Source: Pseudomonadota bacterium
GTDB lineage: Bacteria; Desulfobacterota; Desulfobulbia; Desulfobulbales; SURF-16
Direction: 5' to 3'
Length of the DNA stretch: 64,000 nucleotides
NCBI GenBank assembly: GCA_018816555.1
Contig: JAHIVT010000138.1
Location: 35,388 to 99,387 of the forward strand
Part shown: piece by piece, positions 51,639-61,911 of the stretch
Layout: each line of letters starts with the position of its first letter
How positions within the stretch are numbered: the first letter of the stretch is position 1
Program-made: the position numbers and the translations under genes
Notes under the pieces: generated by a model
Seen by the model: the letters and a program-made list of their open reading frames with translations, nothing else
What the model was told of the DNA's origin: nothing
The model's database searches: none

Positions 51639-52607
51639 TCACTCTGCCAGTACGCTAGCAGCCTCCCTGGCGAAAATGGCATGAACCGCCCGGGTGGGAT
51701 GCACTCCATCCCAGAAGAGATATTCATCCGGGTTGCGGCAGGCAAACGGGGCAACATTGGGGGTAACGCAGGCCTCGCTAACCTCGGTCAGGCCGTAGTC
51801 GGCCGGATCGTCAGCGTAATCCTGGAGATTGCTGGACATATCAAGACGCCTGATTTCAATATCCATTAGGGTTGTCTCAAGATAAACCAACTGCGTTTCA
51901 AGCTTTTTATTGAATTCATCACTTAACTGCCACGCGAGGCCGGTAATATAACCATTTGCCTGCATGAGGGTGTCCAACTGCCGCACAGCCGGGGTAAGGC
52001 TGATATCCGCCCCGTTCAGGACCAGAAATTTCCGCGCCCCGGCATCATAGAGATCCAGTATGGCAATTTGGATGGCGGTCAGGGCTTCCTCGAGAACGCC
52101 AAGTTCACCGGTAGGATCGACCACCAGTGCATCGCGGATGTCATTGGACCCCATCTCGACAACATAAAGAGCGTTCGCCGGCGCATCCGGGAACCGGCCC
52201 AAAAAGGCTTGCACCTGGCTGGACAGGTTCATATTGATACCGTCCTCCCGGGCTCTGGCTCCGCCCACTGCGAAGTTTGCGGCCGGGCCATCCGTTGTGA
52301 GGAAGGCGGGACGGGTACTGCCGGCCAGACCCACCGAACGGGCGTACTGCTCGACCCAGGTGGCGCCGTTGCTGAAATGGTGGCCGCCTCGGGCATAGGC
52401 CGCGTCGGGAACCAGGAGGCTGTCCAGGGTGTCGTAGGGCGGCTTGGACAGCCAGCCGGTCAGGGCATAGGCATTGCCCGGGTCCGACAGACTGGTGCCG
52501 AAGACCACAATCCGGTCAAACGTAACCTGGGCTCTCGCCAGGACCGGCGCCAGCAACGTGCTGACAACAAAAATAAAAATGGCCAACCTCTTTGCCTTTC
52601 CTCTCAT
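51639..52607 (-). CDS. Secreted SGNH/GDSL-family esterase
   Basis: Signal peptide; FGTSLSDPGNAYAL, VEMGSNDIRDAL, YLFWDGVHPTRAVH. Confidence 0.85.
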   Translation of the reverse strand: MRGKAKRLAIFIFVVSTLLAPVLARAQVTFDRIVVFGTSLSDPGNAYALTGWLSKPPYDTLDSLLVPDAAYARGGHHFSNGATWVEQYARSVGLAGSTRPAFLTTDGPAANFAVGGARAREDGINMNLSSQVQAFLGRFPDAPANALYVVEMGSNDIRDALVVDPTGELGVLEEALTAIQIAILDLYDAGARKFLVLNGADISLTPAVRQLDTLMQANGYITGLAWQLSDEFNKKLETQLVYLETTLMDIEIRRLDMSSNLQDYADDPADYGLTEVSEACVTPNVAPFACRNPDEYLFWDGVHPTRAVHAIFAREAASVLAE

Positions 52608-52913
52608 CTCTACTCCTCCTTGGTAAAATTCAAATACCCCTTGCCACCGTCTGATCATTTTCATTCCAGCTGTAAAAAACGAAAGGGCAGGCCCAGTGTC
52701 GATGATGTGGCTGCAGGTGTTTGCCAAGGTTCCGGTAGTCGGACCTTTAAGGAAAACATCATCGCAATGAGCTGCCCTTCGGGTTGGTAATGTTTGTTTT
52801 TTGTCGCTGCAATACTTTGTACTCAACTGAAGCTCTCTTGCCCTCATCGAATGAGGACAAGAGTACAATAAAACGGCAGAAAAATGTATGAAATTCCCGC
52901 CTTCAGGCTTCAG

Positions 52914-55082
52914 TTATTTCTCCACCAGGGCAAAGGCCCCCACATCCGAAGCCTCATACTCCCTGATCCGGTAATAACCGTCCCGGGTGCGGGGATAGGT
53001 ATGCAGCCAGACCGCAAAGGCGCAACGGCTGTATGTGTCGAGCAGGTCGCCTACCGTCACCCCGGAGAGCCCTTCGGCAACCGGAGTGGTGTTGGGCGGA
53101 CCGGCAGGATTGGTGACACTCAACCAGTCATCAGGGGATTGCCGGGAGCCCGACATGCCCCGGTTGATTGATAAGTTGTAATAGTCAAGGAAGCCGTTGG
53201 GGTGATAGGCCTGGTACCTTACCTCAATCTCCTGACCCAGATCGGTATATTCAAGGAACTGGCATTCCTTGGGAATGGTGCCCGAAAATCCTACCGACTC
53301 GATGGCGGCTACGGTATCGCAGTTGTCCACATGCACGGTGAAAAGGATGCTGCCGTCCGGCTCTACATGGGGCGCATCGTCCACCGGCCACTCGTCATCG
53401 ACCATTGATCCCTGGGCCAGGAAAAATTTGAATCCGGCCCCTGTCGGTGTCACCTTGTTGCCGCTCGCGTCAAACATCTCAAGCCTCAAGGTGTATTTGC
53501 CGTCCGCATCATCCGGGTCTTCGGCCAGGGTGGTGGTGTCCCATTTGGCAAAAGGCCGGTCTGCCCTGTCGTTTTCCACATACCAGTCCAGCTCGGGCGG
53601 CGGCACCTCAAACAGGTTGTCTTCATCGCTGGCCGGGTTGGGATTGGGGTTAGGGCCCAGCTTGTAGGTTTTGATCTTCGGGTGCAGCGGGTCGGTCTGG
53701 TCCAGGTAGCGATGGACAATGGGGGTATCGATGTTGGTCCAGCCCGATCCCCCCTGCTTTTGGTAGGACCAGCGGTAATACATGATATTAGGCCCGGCCG
53801 GGTCACGCAGACCATCATGAAACTGCATGTTCAGATCAAGGGTCTTGCCATAAGGGTCATAGGTTACCCCAGGGGAGGGATGATACAGTCCCTGGTTGGC
53901 GTCGGCAATTGTCGGCGGTTTGAGATGGCCCTGATGGATCTTCCACCAGCCGTCGTTGCCGATGCCGATGGGCATGACATAGATGCCCGGCTTGTCCACC
54001 GGCGGATTTTCAAAGTGGCAGCGGGCCAAGGGGTTTGTCACCACCAGGTGCACTTCCTCACCGCTGGGATGGTTCCAGTAGGTATGGCAGGGCACCGGCG
54101 TCGGGGCATAGACATACTTGAGGGAGCCCGAGATGCACTGTTTGACCTTGAAGTAGAGATCCGGCTGCTCGGGCATGCAGAAGAAAATAACGGAGGCGCT
54201 GAAATGACCGTTGGTATCGGTGTTGGCCGTGGCCAGCAGTGATTTGGTGTAAAGGCCGGGCAGGTAGAGGCAGATATAAGGCTTGAATACCGCGATGTTA
54301 TCCACCAGGAATTTGCGGAAACTCTCGGTGGGCAGATTTTTTATGGACACCAGGCTCACCTGGGTTGACAGCTGGCTCGCGGCGGATACTGCTGCGGTGG
54401 TTGTCGTGGCCTTGCTCACATCGGCGGCAAGGGACGCCCGTGCCAATTTTGCCGTGGCAGCCCCCACCACTCTTGTCGGGAGTTTTTCTTTAAGATACGG
54501 CCATGGTGGGTCGGGAAACGGTTGTGGCGGAAAGGGGAATTCCTCGGGGATGCGTATCAGCTCTTCCCTGAATCTCTCCAACTCCAATGGCGGCAGTTGC
54601 AGGATGTAGCCGATATAATCAACTTCGTATATTTCCACGATAGAGGTGCAGACCGGCGCGTAGATGGTGGTGTCGGCATCGGGCTTGATCCGTTTTTTGA
54701 CATCACCGGCAATGTCGTAGCGATAGCCGAACCAGCATTCCCAGTCCGGCCGGAAGACGCTGATGCCCAGGTCAACGGTCTTGCCTAGCTGAGCCACCAC
54801 GGTCGTGCTGCGGGCCTTGGTTTTTTTCAGCAGACTGGTTTTTTCAAGCTCAGGACCCACCGTGATTTTAAACTTGCCCTGCTCGCCGAAACCGTAATCG
54901 GTTTTCAGGGTCGCGGTCCCCTTGTCGCTGACCGGCTGGGCATCCAGCATTTCTCCGGACGGGCTGAACAGATATGCCTTGACCGGCGGGCTCTTTTCCC
55001 CTGCTTCCAGGTTTCTCAGATCAAGCTTCACCCGGAATATTGTTTCCGTCTCCCTCTTCGCTTTCTTGATAATGTTAGCCAT
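52914..55082 (-). CDS. Large uncharacterised protein
   Basis: 722 aa ORF, coding-like composition, beta-rich; no recognised domain. Confidence 0.65.
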   Translation of the reverse strand: MANIIKKAKRETETIFRVKLDLRNLEAGEKSPPVKAYLFSPSGEMLDAQPVSDKGTATLKTDYGFGEQGKFKITVGPELEKTSLLKKTKARSTTVVAQLGKTVDLGISVFRPDWECWFGYRYDIAGDVKKRIKPDADTTIYAPVCTSIVEIYEVDYIGYILQLPPLELERFREELIRIPEEFPFPPQPFPDPPWPYLKEKLPTRVVGAATAKLARASLAADVSKATTTTAAVSAASQLSTQVSLVSIKNLPTESFRKFLVDNIAVFKPYICLYLPGLYTKSLLATANTDTNGHFSASVIFFCMPEQPDLYFKVKQCISGSLKYVYAPTPVPCHTYWNHPSGEEVHLVVTNPLARCHFENPPVDKPGIYVMPIGIGNDGWWKIHQGHLKPPTIADANQGLYHPSPGVTYDPYGKTLDLNMQFHDGLRDPAGPNIMYYRWSYQKQGGSGWTNIDTPIVHRYLDQTDPLHPKIKTYKLGPNPNPNPASDEDNLFEVPPPELDWYVENDRADRPFAKWDTTTLAEDPDDADGKYTLRLEMFDASGNKVTPTGAGFKFFLAQGSMVDDEWPVDDAPHVEPDGSILFTVHVDNCDTVAAIESVGFSGTIPKECQFLEYTDLGQEIEVRYQAYHPNGFLDYYNLSINRGMSGSRQSPDDWLSVTNPAGPPNTTPVAEGLSGVTVGDLLDTYSRCAFAVWLHTYPRTRDGYYRIREYEASDVGAFALVEK

Positions 55083-55751
55083 CCCAAGTTCTCCTTTTCC
55101 TGTTTTTCATTTCATCTTTCCCGCGGATTATTTGGACTTCTGTGTCGCGGAATCCTGGTCCTTGAACAGCGTTGAGCATGGAACTTTTTATTTCTTTGAG
55201 TCTTTGACGCCGCATATTCGATTTCCTGTCGAATTTTCTGTCGGTTGGCAGGATGCCATCAAAAAAACGCCAAAGTTGCTATGTATCCGGATCAATATTT
55301 GTGCCAGTTTGGGAGTGATGTCTGAAGTGCTATAAAATCAATTAGTTATGCAGATTTTTATCGGCGGTTGCATTGGCATCCATAGGATAAATCTGTAACT
55401 TGAAACACGGATGGATTGGGAACCCGGCGTGATGACAGAGAAGTATTTGAGAAATTCCTTCAAGATGTTAGGTGGGTACTCGATACCGCCACCAAGTAAC
55501 ACTATTCTGTCACTGATCGAGGTTACAGATTGCTCCGTTTTTTTATCTGTGGCAGCCGCGAGGTGATTGTAGAATAACAGGGGCTTGAGAACGATGAATA
55601 CTGGCGAGGTTGTATAGGCTTGCCTTGGGGCTTTATAAGTTGCAGCATCAGCAGAGTTCTGCACAACGCCGGGAGAAAGCCGTAAAAGGTAAAGGTGTGG
55701 GTGTCACACAGGGGGGCACAGAGGATGTTTTTGGGTCAAATCCCATAAAAA

Positions 55752-55780
55752 AAGCGAGTCATGAAATCCATAACTCGCTG
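55752..55780. terminator. Stem-loop downstream of tRNA-Pro
   Basis: AGCGAGT...ACTCGCT. Confidence 0.55.
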
Positions 55781-55796
55781 AAATTTTATCTATTAA

Positions 55797-55874
<78 letters not shown>

Positions 55875-56043
55875 ACGTAAAAATAAATGAGAAAAACCAA
55901 TTAGCATTATGTAGCGCAACCGTCAAGAAGAAATCAAACGTATAAGCAGAATAACTGGCAAAATGTGAAATTTTATTATTTAAAATTGTTGACGGCTGAA
56001 AATCAAGTTGCTATATTTGCCGCTTCGTAAGGGCACCAACTAA

Positions 56044-56119
<76 letters not shown>

Positions 56120-56128
56120 TAAAATATC

Positions 56129-56165
56129 AAGGAGTTACGGTAAGTACCGCAACTCCTTTTTTTAT
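56129..56165 (+). terminator. Terminator of tRNA-Asn
   Basis: AAGGAGTTACGGTAAGTACCGCAACTCCTTTTTTT. Confidence 0.85.
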
Positions 56166-56291
56166 TGCCTTTTTGGAAATTCACCCATTAGGTGACAAAA
56201 GGGAGAGAAGATTTTTCTTCAAGGCACAAATAAAGCGGCACCACTCACCGTGGATGCCGCTTCTTGAAAAGAACCGTTAATATTCAGCAAA

Positions 56292-56828
56292 TCAAGTCGG
56301 GCAGCAATCAGGCAGACAATTCAACCATTCTTGAGGATTGAGAACAAGCTCTTTCGGGTGTTCAATTTTCTTTCGCTTTGCCGGCAACTCCTTGAACATA
56401 TTCAGGACACCGCCACAAATCATATGGTTTGCCTGCTCAGAGGCATACATCATGTAAACCGATCTCAACAGCCGGTCATATGCTTCGCCTATTTCTTTTT
56501 TTCCGTTCTCCCATCTCGACACCGTGGAAACGGTTACGCCCAGCATGGTAGCCAGTTCTTTTGCCATCAGGTGCAAATCTTTTCTAAGAAATTTAATCTC
56601 TTCCGGCTTCAGCAGTGCTTTCCTTTTTTGGCAGATATACGCCCCAATGAGCCTGTGAAGCTTTTGAATGTTCGGGATGGAAGCGTATTCTTCGCCGCAT
56701 GACGGGCAAGCATATTGCGTAATGCCGCACAAAACAACATCAAGCCCGCACTCATTGTAATGATATGGCTTGTCTTTGATTACCTTAATTTCTCCGCCGC
56801 ATGAATAGCATTTATTCATCGTGCCCAC
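56292..56828 (-). CDS. MqsA/YgiT-type zinc-finger HTH antitoxin
   Basis: CYSCGG...CPSCGEEY N-terminal Zn finger, LATMLGVTVSTVSRWENGKKEIGEAYDRLLR HTH. Confidence 0.8.
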   Translation of the reverse strand: MGTMNKCYSCGGEIKVIKDKPYHYNECGLDVVLCGITQYACPSCGEEYASIPNIQKLHRLIGAYICQKRKALLKPEEIKFLRKDLHLMAKELATMLGVTVSTVSRWENGKKEIGEAYDRLLRSVYMMYASEQANHMICGGVLNMFKELPAKRKKIEHPKELVLNPQEWLNCLPDCCPT

Positions 56829-56831
56829 CTT

Positions 56832-57171
56832 TTAGCTCAAAACGGTTATTATGACGCAAGCCTGACGGCTGATAATGACAGTGACAACCCCGCCTTCATC
56901 ACCTTCAAGATCATCGCCTTTTATCGTAGGCCCAATTGTTTGTATTGTCCTTGAATTCTTTGCTTGTGATTTTTCCCCGGATCAGAATATGTGCAACGTC
57001 ATGTGTTGAATAACCGCGTTCCATCATTCTGGCTTTGGCATGGTTGCTGACAATAAATTCCCCGCCCGTCACAATCTCACGGATTATGGCGTGCGCTTTC
57101 TCATTGTCAATTTCTTCTGCCGGGTCAAATTTCATGCTATCAGAATAAAACAAAAGTTGATCTAAAAGCAA
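56832..57171 (-). pseudogene. DUF4258-like toxin, frameshifted
   Basis: ORF ...NNWAYDKRR* ends at 56911; skipping one A in the AAAA run (56919-56922) restores ...YDKGDDLEGDEGGVVTVIISRQACVIITVLS* ending at 56832, 4 nt before the antitoxin ATG. Confidence 0.75.
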
Positions 57172-57445
57172 CTTTTATTAAGGGGCACCCGACCAAAAAA
57201 GCCAGGCAACCGCCCAAAGGTGGTCACTGCTTGCTGTAAATGTCACTTTGTAATGTTAAAAATCATTCTTCTAAGATGTATCAATTCGCTGAATAAATAT
57301 CTGTTTGGGCGTATGGGTAGCCCCGCATGTTTGCGTTGCAGCTTCCCTCGACAGTATGGTTTGTTTGCGGAAATTCTCAGGGGATTTGCACGCTCTCTTT
57401 CCACCTGTGCCCATCGTTAACTGAATCGGGGAGCCAGATAATAGT

Positions 57446-57479
57446 AAGGCCATTTCTCACATGAGAAATGGCCTTTTTT
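57446..57479 (+). terminator. Terminator hairpin immediately 5' of the group II intron
   Basis: AAGGCCATTTCTCACATGAGAAATGGCCTTTTTT. Confidence 0.9.
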
Positions 57480-58349
57480 GTTTGCCCGGCATGGCGGGCA
57501 AACCCAGCCTGCGGTAAGCAGGCGTCACCCCGACCAGGGGGAAGACAATCCGAATCGCAAGGGCGTTGCTGGCAACGGCAGGGTCTGAAGGAAGCGATAG
57601 GAAGTGAACAGTACATAGCGCAAGCGAACCTGATTCGGCGGTGCGGGTGGGTAAACGTGCAAAATAGCGTGAAGCCCGATACCTGGTCAGCCCCGCAACG
57701 TGATTGAGGATGGGGATTGTTCACAGGGAGCACGCCTTAACCGAGGAAGCCTGATATCGTTCCCGTAAGACCTGAAGGAGGCAGGGATAGGGAAGTTCAA
57801 GGGGCAACCCGAGACTGACCGAAGCGATGTGAGGTGGCAGATGATTCCGTAGTAGTGTTGAAATTCCGGCCTGTGAAGCCTGGTAACAGAGTGGAGGGGA
57901 AAACCGGAATGACCCGGCGGTCCAGTCCGCGGGGAGCTGGTGCGCGCCAAAAGCCGTATCAGTTGCGAAGGGATGAAGTTTATTTGAAGGTTCTTTAAAA
58001 CTTGCTGGCCTATACGAATTGAGCACAAGTCGCCTGACGAGGCGAGGCACGTTATCAGCGGTATACCGTGAAAGGTCCTCTGCTGATTCTGGCCGTTCAA
58101 CGGAGTAGCAGGATAACTTGGCTGTACATTGCCCTTGAGGATAGAAGGCAGTCAACATCTTGTGAAGAGCCGGATTTCTTATGGGGAAGCGAGGCAAGAA
58201 GGACGCAGGAAATGTGAGATGTAATTAAAGGATTCCTGTTTCGTTGCTACAACGAAGGAAAATAAACAGGAGCCGTATACGAGGCCCGTACGTACGGTTC
58301 TGTGAGAGGGATGATGTGAGAGTGATCTGCTCACCTCACCCTACTCGAT
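57480..58349 (+). mobile_element. Group II intron ribozyme (IIC-like), no reverse transcriptase ORF
   Basis: 5' GTTTGCCCGGCATGG..., GCAAGGGCG..CTGGCAACGGCAGGGTCTGAAGGAAGCG; domain V GAGCCGTATACGAGGCCCGTACGTACGGTTC at 58270-58300; 3' CTACTCGAT. Confidence 0.82.
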
Positions 58350-58385
58350 TTGCCCATATCAACGGCAATTATAACTCCGCTGCGG

Positions 58386-58958
58386 TCACATCCCCGGTGG
58401 CGGTGGCGGTGGCGGGCCAGGCGGAGGCGGTGGAATTTTAACCCCAGGCGGCGGAGGGGAAGCCGGTGCCGGTGAGGGCGTTGCTTGTGTTCCTCCCGAC
58501 CTCCGCCATGTATTCTTGTATACATGGCCGGACATGGGAACAAGGTGGCCGTTGGCATACATGCACTGGATGTAAGCGTTATCATACCGCTGCTGGCTAT
58601 AATAGGCGGAGGTTTGCGCTGTCTCGCTGCCGGCCATGGTCCCGACAAGCAGACCTGTGCCGGCGCCGACGGCGGCACCTTCTTCCCCTCCTATCAATGC
58701 TCCGGCCGCAGCACCTACCGCGGTACCGGTTACGGCGCTGGCTACGCCGCTCTGGGTGGCGCTCTGGCTGGGGGAGGTGCCGCCTACATAGTCAAGTGCA
58801 TACTGTCTGCAGGTCATGTCGTCGTAGCGGAACTGATCAAAACTTTTTCCTGTTCCCGGATACACCATCACCGACGGTCCGGTGGGCATGGTGGCGCAAC
58901 CCCCCAGAAGGAGGAGCAGCATGGAAAGCAGAAGCCACTTGCAAGTCGCGGAGGTCAT
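58386..58958 (-). CDS. Glycine-zipper lipoprotein with proline-rich C-terminus
   Basis: MTSATCKWLLLSMLLLLLGGCATM lipobox; AVGAAAGALIGGEEGAAVGAGTGLLVG; PPPPPGPPPPPPPGM tail. Confidence 0.75.
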   Translation of the reverse strand: MTSATCKWLLLSMLLLLLGGCATMPTGPSVMVYPGTGKSFDQFRYDDMTCRQYALDYVGGTSPSQSATQSGVASAVTGTAVGAAAGALIGGEEGAAVGAGTGLLVGTMAGSETAQTSAYYSQQRYDNAYIQCMYANGHLVPMSGHVYKNTWRRSGGTQATPSPAPASPPPPGVKIPPPPPGPPPPPPPGM

Positions 58959-58975
58959 GTTTTTTCCCTCCATGA

Positions 58976-59353
58976 TCAAGGATTCTGTTGCGTTTGGGGA
59001 AGAACCTTCAACCATCCCCCCGGGCACTCTTTGACAGTGGGATAGTATCCCTCCGGATTGGTGCAGTAGTACCAGTAGCTTTGCGGTGGTGCGACCGGCT
59101 CAGTCGGGGGCTGTTCCATATAGACCGCAGGCGGTGGAGGCTGTACGTAAACGGGTGCGGGCGGCGGGTAGTAATAGGGCGGCGGGTAATAATAGGGCGG
59201 GGGGTAATACCTCCAGCCCAACATGGGCGGGGCAATGTAGATCCCGACATTGCCGTGCCATCCGTGGCTGCGCCGATGAGCCCAGGCAACTTGGGTCATG
59301 CTGAGTCCCAGCAGAAAAACCACAACCGTCATCGTCATTTTTGTCCAATTCAT
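58976..59353 (-). CDS. Small secreted protein with YYPPP tandem repeats
   Basis: Signal peptide MNWTKMTMTVVVFLLGLSMTQVAWA; YYPPPYYYPPPYYYPPP. Confidence 0.65.
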   Translation of the reverse strand: MNWTKMTMTVVVFLLGLSMTQVAWAHRRSHGWHGNVGIYIAPPMLGWRYYPPPYYYPPPYYYPPPAPVYVQPPPPAVYMEQPPTEPVAPPQSYWYYCTNPEGYYPTVKECPGGWLKVLPQTQQNP

Positions 59354-59533
59354 TTTCGTCCTCCTCAAGGGGCAGTTTTGCCCTGTGGTGACTGCTAAAA
59401 AATAAGACCATGTCAAGCCGCGGAAGGTTCCATTTTACATCGCTTAAAATAATTGTGCAAAATATATAAAGATGATGATCTGCGATATGAAGAGTGGCTG
59501 AAGTACTTAAAGAGCCTTGAGTTGCTTATCCTG

Positions 59534-60004
59534 TTACTTTACTGCGGTCGAGAAAACAAACTGCCTCTTCTTTCCATCGCTAAATTGAGTCCCCACGGCA
59601 AATTGGTAGGTGCCGGGCTGGGCCAATTTCAGATCGACACCATAATGCAAGCCCATTCCGTGCAGGGGCAAAGCCTGCCCTTCGATCCCGTCAGGGGAGG
59701 TCACCTTGACGGCGACGACATCGCTTTTAATTGCGGCCCCTGCCTGATTGGTAAAGAACACCAGCAGATGGTGGGTCTCCTCCTTGCCGGCCTTAGCCAT
59801 GGCTTCCCGCACGTCATTGAGTTGCGCTGATGCCTTGATACCGTCAACGGTTTGTGCATCCAGCGAACTTGTTTTTTTGTGAGGAACCTTGGTCCTCTCT
59901 ACCGTGCCTGCCATTCCGGTGTGGTCGGCTGCTGCGGCCATCAGCGGCCAGGAAACGGTCAGGGCAAGGGAAAGGGCCACATTGACTAAAGAACGTTTTA
60001 ACAT
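59534..60004 (-). CDS. Periplasmic protein of unknown function, downstream of metal-efflux remnant
   Basis: Signal peptide then 'HHLLVFFTNQAGAAIKSDVVAVKVTSPDG...LAQPGTYQFAVGTQFSDGKKRQFVF'. Confidence 0.65.
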   Translation of the reverse strand: MLKRSLVNVALSLALTVSWPLMAAAADHTGMAGTVERTKVPHKKTSSLDAQTVDGIKASAQLNDVREAMAKAGKEETHHLLVFFTNQAGAAIKSDVVAVKVTSPDGIEGQALPLHGMGLHYGVDLKLAQPGTYQFAVGTQFSDGKKRQFVFSTAVK

Positions 60005-60055
60005 AAGATGGTTCTCCTTTTGTTTGTTGTTGACTGACTTGGTTTTTTCATCTGT

Positions 60056-60371
60056 TTATTCCTCAGCAATATCATCCCCGGCGATGGGCAGCGCGCTGCG
60101 CGAGAGTTTTCTGTCCCGCCAGAGAAAATAGATAACCGGGTAGACCAACAGCTCCATGACCCAGGAGGTGACGACCCCGCCGACCATGGGGGCGGCGATG
60201 CGCTTCATGACATCGGCCCCGGTGCCATGGCTTCACATGATGGGCAGCAGACCGGCAATGATGACCGAGATCGTCATGACCTTGGGGCGGATGCGTTTGA
60301 CCGCGCCGTGGTGGATTGCCTGGCGCAGGTCTCCCAGGTCTGCATACGGTTTTTCTCCGTCCAGAGGTGGT
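60056..60371 (-). pseudogene. C-terminal fragment of a CusA/CzcA-type heavy-metal RND efflux pump with in-frame TGA
   Basis: Frame reads PPLDGEKPYADLGDLRQAIHHGAVKRIRPKVMTISVIIAGLLPIM*SHGTGADVMKRIAAPMVGGVVTSWVMELLVYPVIYFLWRDRKL... Confidence 0.85.
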
Positions 60372-60464
60372 GGGCAAGGTCAAGTGCAGGAAAGTGGCCT
60401 TTTAACATTTTTCAGAAATTACCTGGGTAAGCCCTCAGTGATTGATATAACTCTTTCCTGTTTG

Positions 60465-60881
60465 TCAGTTGCCGAACCACTCTTTCAGTTTTCGGGCGGC
60501 TTTTTCCTTGACTTCTTTGTTGATGAAAAGGGCTACCGTTACAACCGCGGCCGTCAGTACCCCGAGGTCATCGGTATAGCCGACAAGGGGGGTAAAGTCG
60601 GCGATGGCGTCAAGCGGGATAATGAAGTAACCGAGTGCGCCGTAGATGATACTTCTGGCCCAGGCCGGCGTGGCAGGATTCTGCGCTGCAAAATAAAGCC
60701 ACAGGGCCTTTTCAACGACCTCTCTTCCTGCCGTCCTGGCAAAGGTAATGACCTTGCCCCAGAAACCTTTGTCGGAATATTCATCCTCAAATCCGTATTT
60801 CTCTTCTGCCGCCATGATTGCCTCCCGCTTCAATATTTTTTCCACCAGAACGGACTCCGGCGCCGACAGTAATTTCTTCAT
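60465..60881 (-). CDS. YkvA family (DUF1232) protein
   Basis: ARSIIYGALGYFIIPLDAIADFTPLVGYTDDLGVLTAAV. Confidence 0.85.
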   Translation of the reverse strand: MKKLLSAPESVLVEKILKREAIMAAEEKYGFEDEYSDKGFWGKVITFARTAGREVVEKALWLYFAAQNPATPAWARSIIYGALGYFIIPLDAIADFTPLVGYTDDLGVLTAAVVTVALFINKEVKEKAARKLKEWFGN

Positions 60882-60976
60882 GCGAGTATTTTTTATACCC
60901 GGCTCTGTCTTTCTTTTCTATTATTTTTGCCATTAGGTCAGCGTGAGATCTATCGTGCCATTGTGCTGAAAGGCGA

Positions 60977-61633
60977 TTATGGCCTCTTGAGTTTGATGTG
61001 CAGTTCGATCTCCTGTGCCTCGTCAGGGACCTTGAGGGATTTAACAAAAGCGCTGACTGTTTCGGCCAGGGTGTCCTGGTCGGATTCCGTGAGGGAAATC
61101 GTGGCGCCATTAACCAGCAGGGAGACCTTTCCCGCCGCCTTTTCGGCATCCAGCAGGAAGCGTTTTTCAATAAAAGAGGAGATTTTGCGGCTCTCATCCA
61201 GGCGGAAAATGTAGTCGCCGGCAATATTCTGGTCGGTGGCTACTGCGATAACACCGGTCACCTTGTTTCGCAGCAACTCTCCGGCGTCCCGGATCACCTC
61301 GATTTTGGCGACATTGACGGCCGTTTTGAACCCTTCGCCGATGACGATGTCAACATCGGGGAAATAGCGAAGGGCAAGGGCGTTGAGCGACAGATTGTTG
61401 TTGTGCGTCATCAGCACCATCTGGTCAGGGGCGACAAAGAGGATGGAATCAGCGCCCGCCTGCCGGTGTTTGTCCGTATCGGTTCCAGGTTTGTCAAATC
61501 TGAGGCCGGTTTCCTTGCTTGATTTAATAACTGCCACCCGGTAGCCGGATTCTTTCAGGTGGCTCACCACCTGGGTTGCCAGGGTGGTTTTGCCGCTGTT
61601 GTGCCAGCCGATGAAGGTAACTATCTGGGGCAT
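60977..61633 (-). CDS. mobB: Molybdopterin-guanine dinucleotide biosynthesis protein MobB
   Basis: FIGWHNSGKTTLATQVVSHLKESGYRVAVIKSS, DTDKHRQAGAD, IVIGEGFK. Confidence 0.88.
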   Translation of the reverse strand: MPQIVTFIGWHNSGKTTLATQVVSHLKESGYRVAVIKSSKETGLRFDKPGTDTDKHRQAGADSILFVAPDQMVLMTHNNNLSLNALALRYFPDVDIVIGEGFKTAVNVAKIEVIRDAGELLRNKVTGVIAVATDQNIAGDYIFRLDESRKISSFIEKRFLLDAEKAAGKVSLLVNGATISLTESDQDTLAETVSAFVKSLKVPDEAQEIELHIKLKRP

Positions 61634-61911
61634 GGGAAATCCTCAAAAAAAGAACAGGTCTCTGCGCAGGAAACTGCTTGTATGGATTATCTGGAGAATA
61701 AAGATTTATTACCAGAGTTGTCAGGGAATAGCAATTAGCGTCAGTATTAATATTTCTATCTGCTAAGCGGGTGATTAACTCTTTCTCATGCTGAAGAGCA
61801 AAGAATTTTTTTCCCGCGTCTGTTACAATATGCCTGTTGCAGCATCTGCCGGTATGGCTGTTGCCTTATGATGCAGAGCTAAGAGATAGGAATGATTAAG
61901 GGGAAAAGGAA

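Noticed and set aside
57468-57707. 79-aa ORF inside the group II intron
   Set aside because: Lies in ribozyme domain I sequence; no reverse transcriptase motifs.
57721-58197. 158-aa ORF on - strand across the intron
   Set aside because: Antisense to structured intron RNA; spurious.
60072-60383. 103-aa ORF on - strand
   Set aside because: Wrong frame of the CusA/CzcA remnant; the conserved protein sequence is in another frame.
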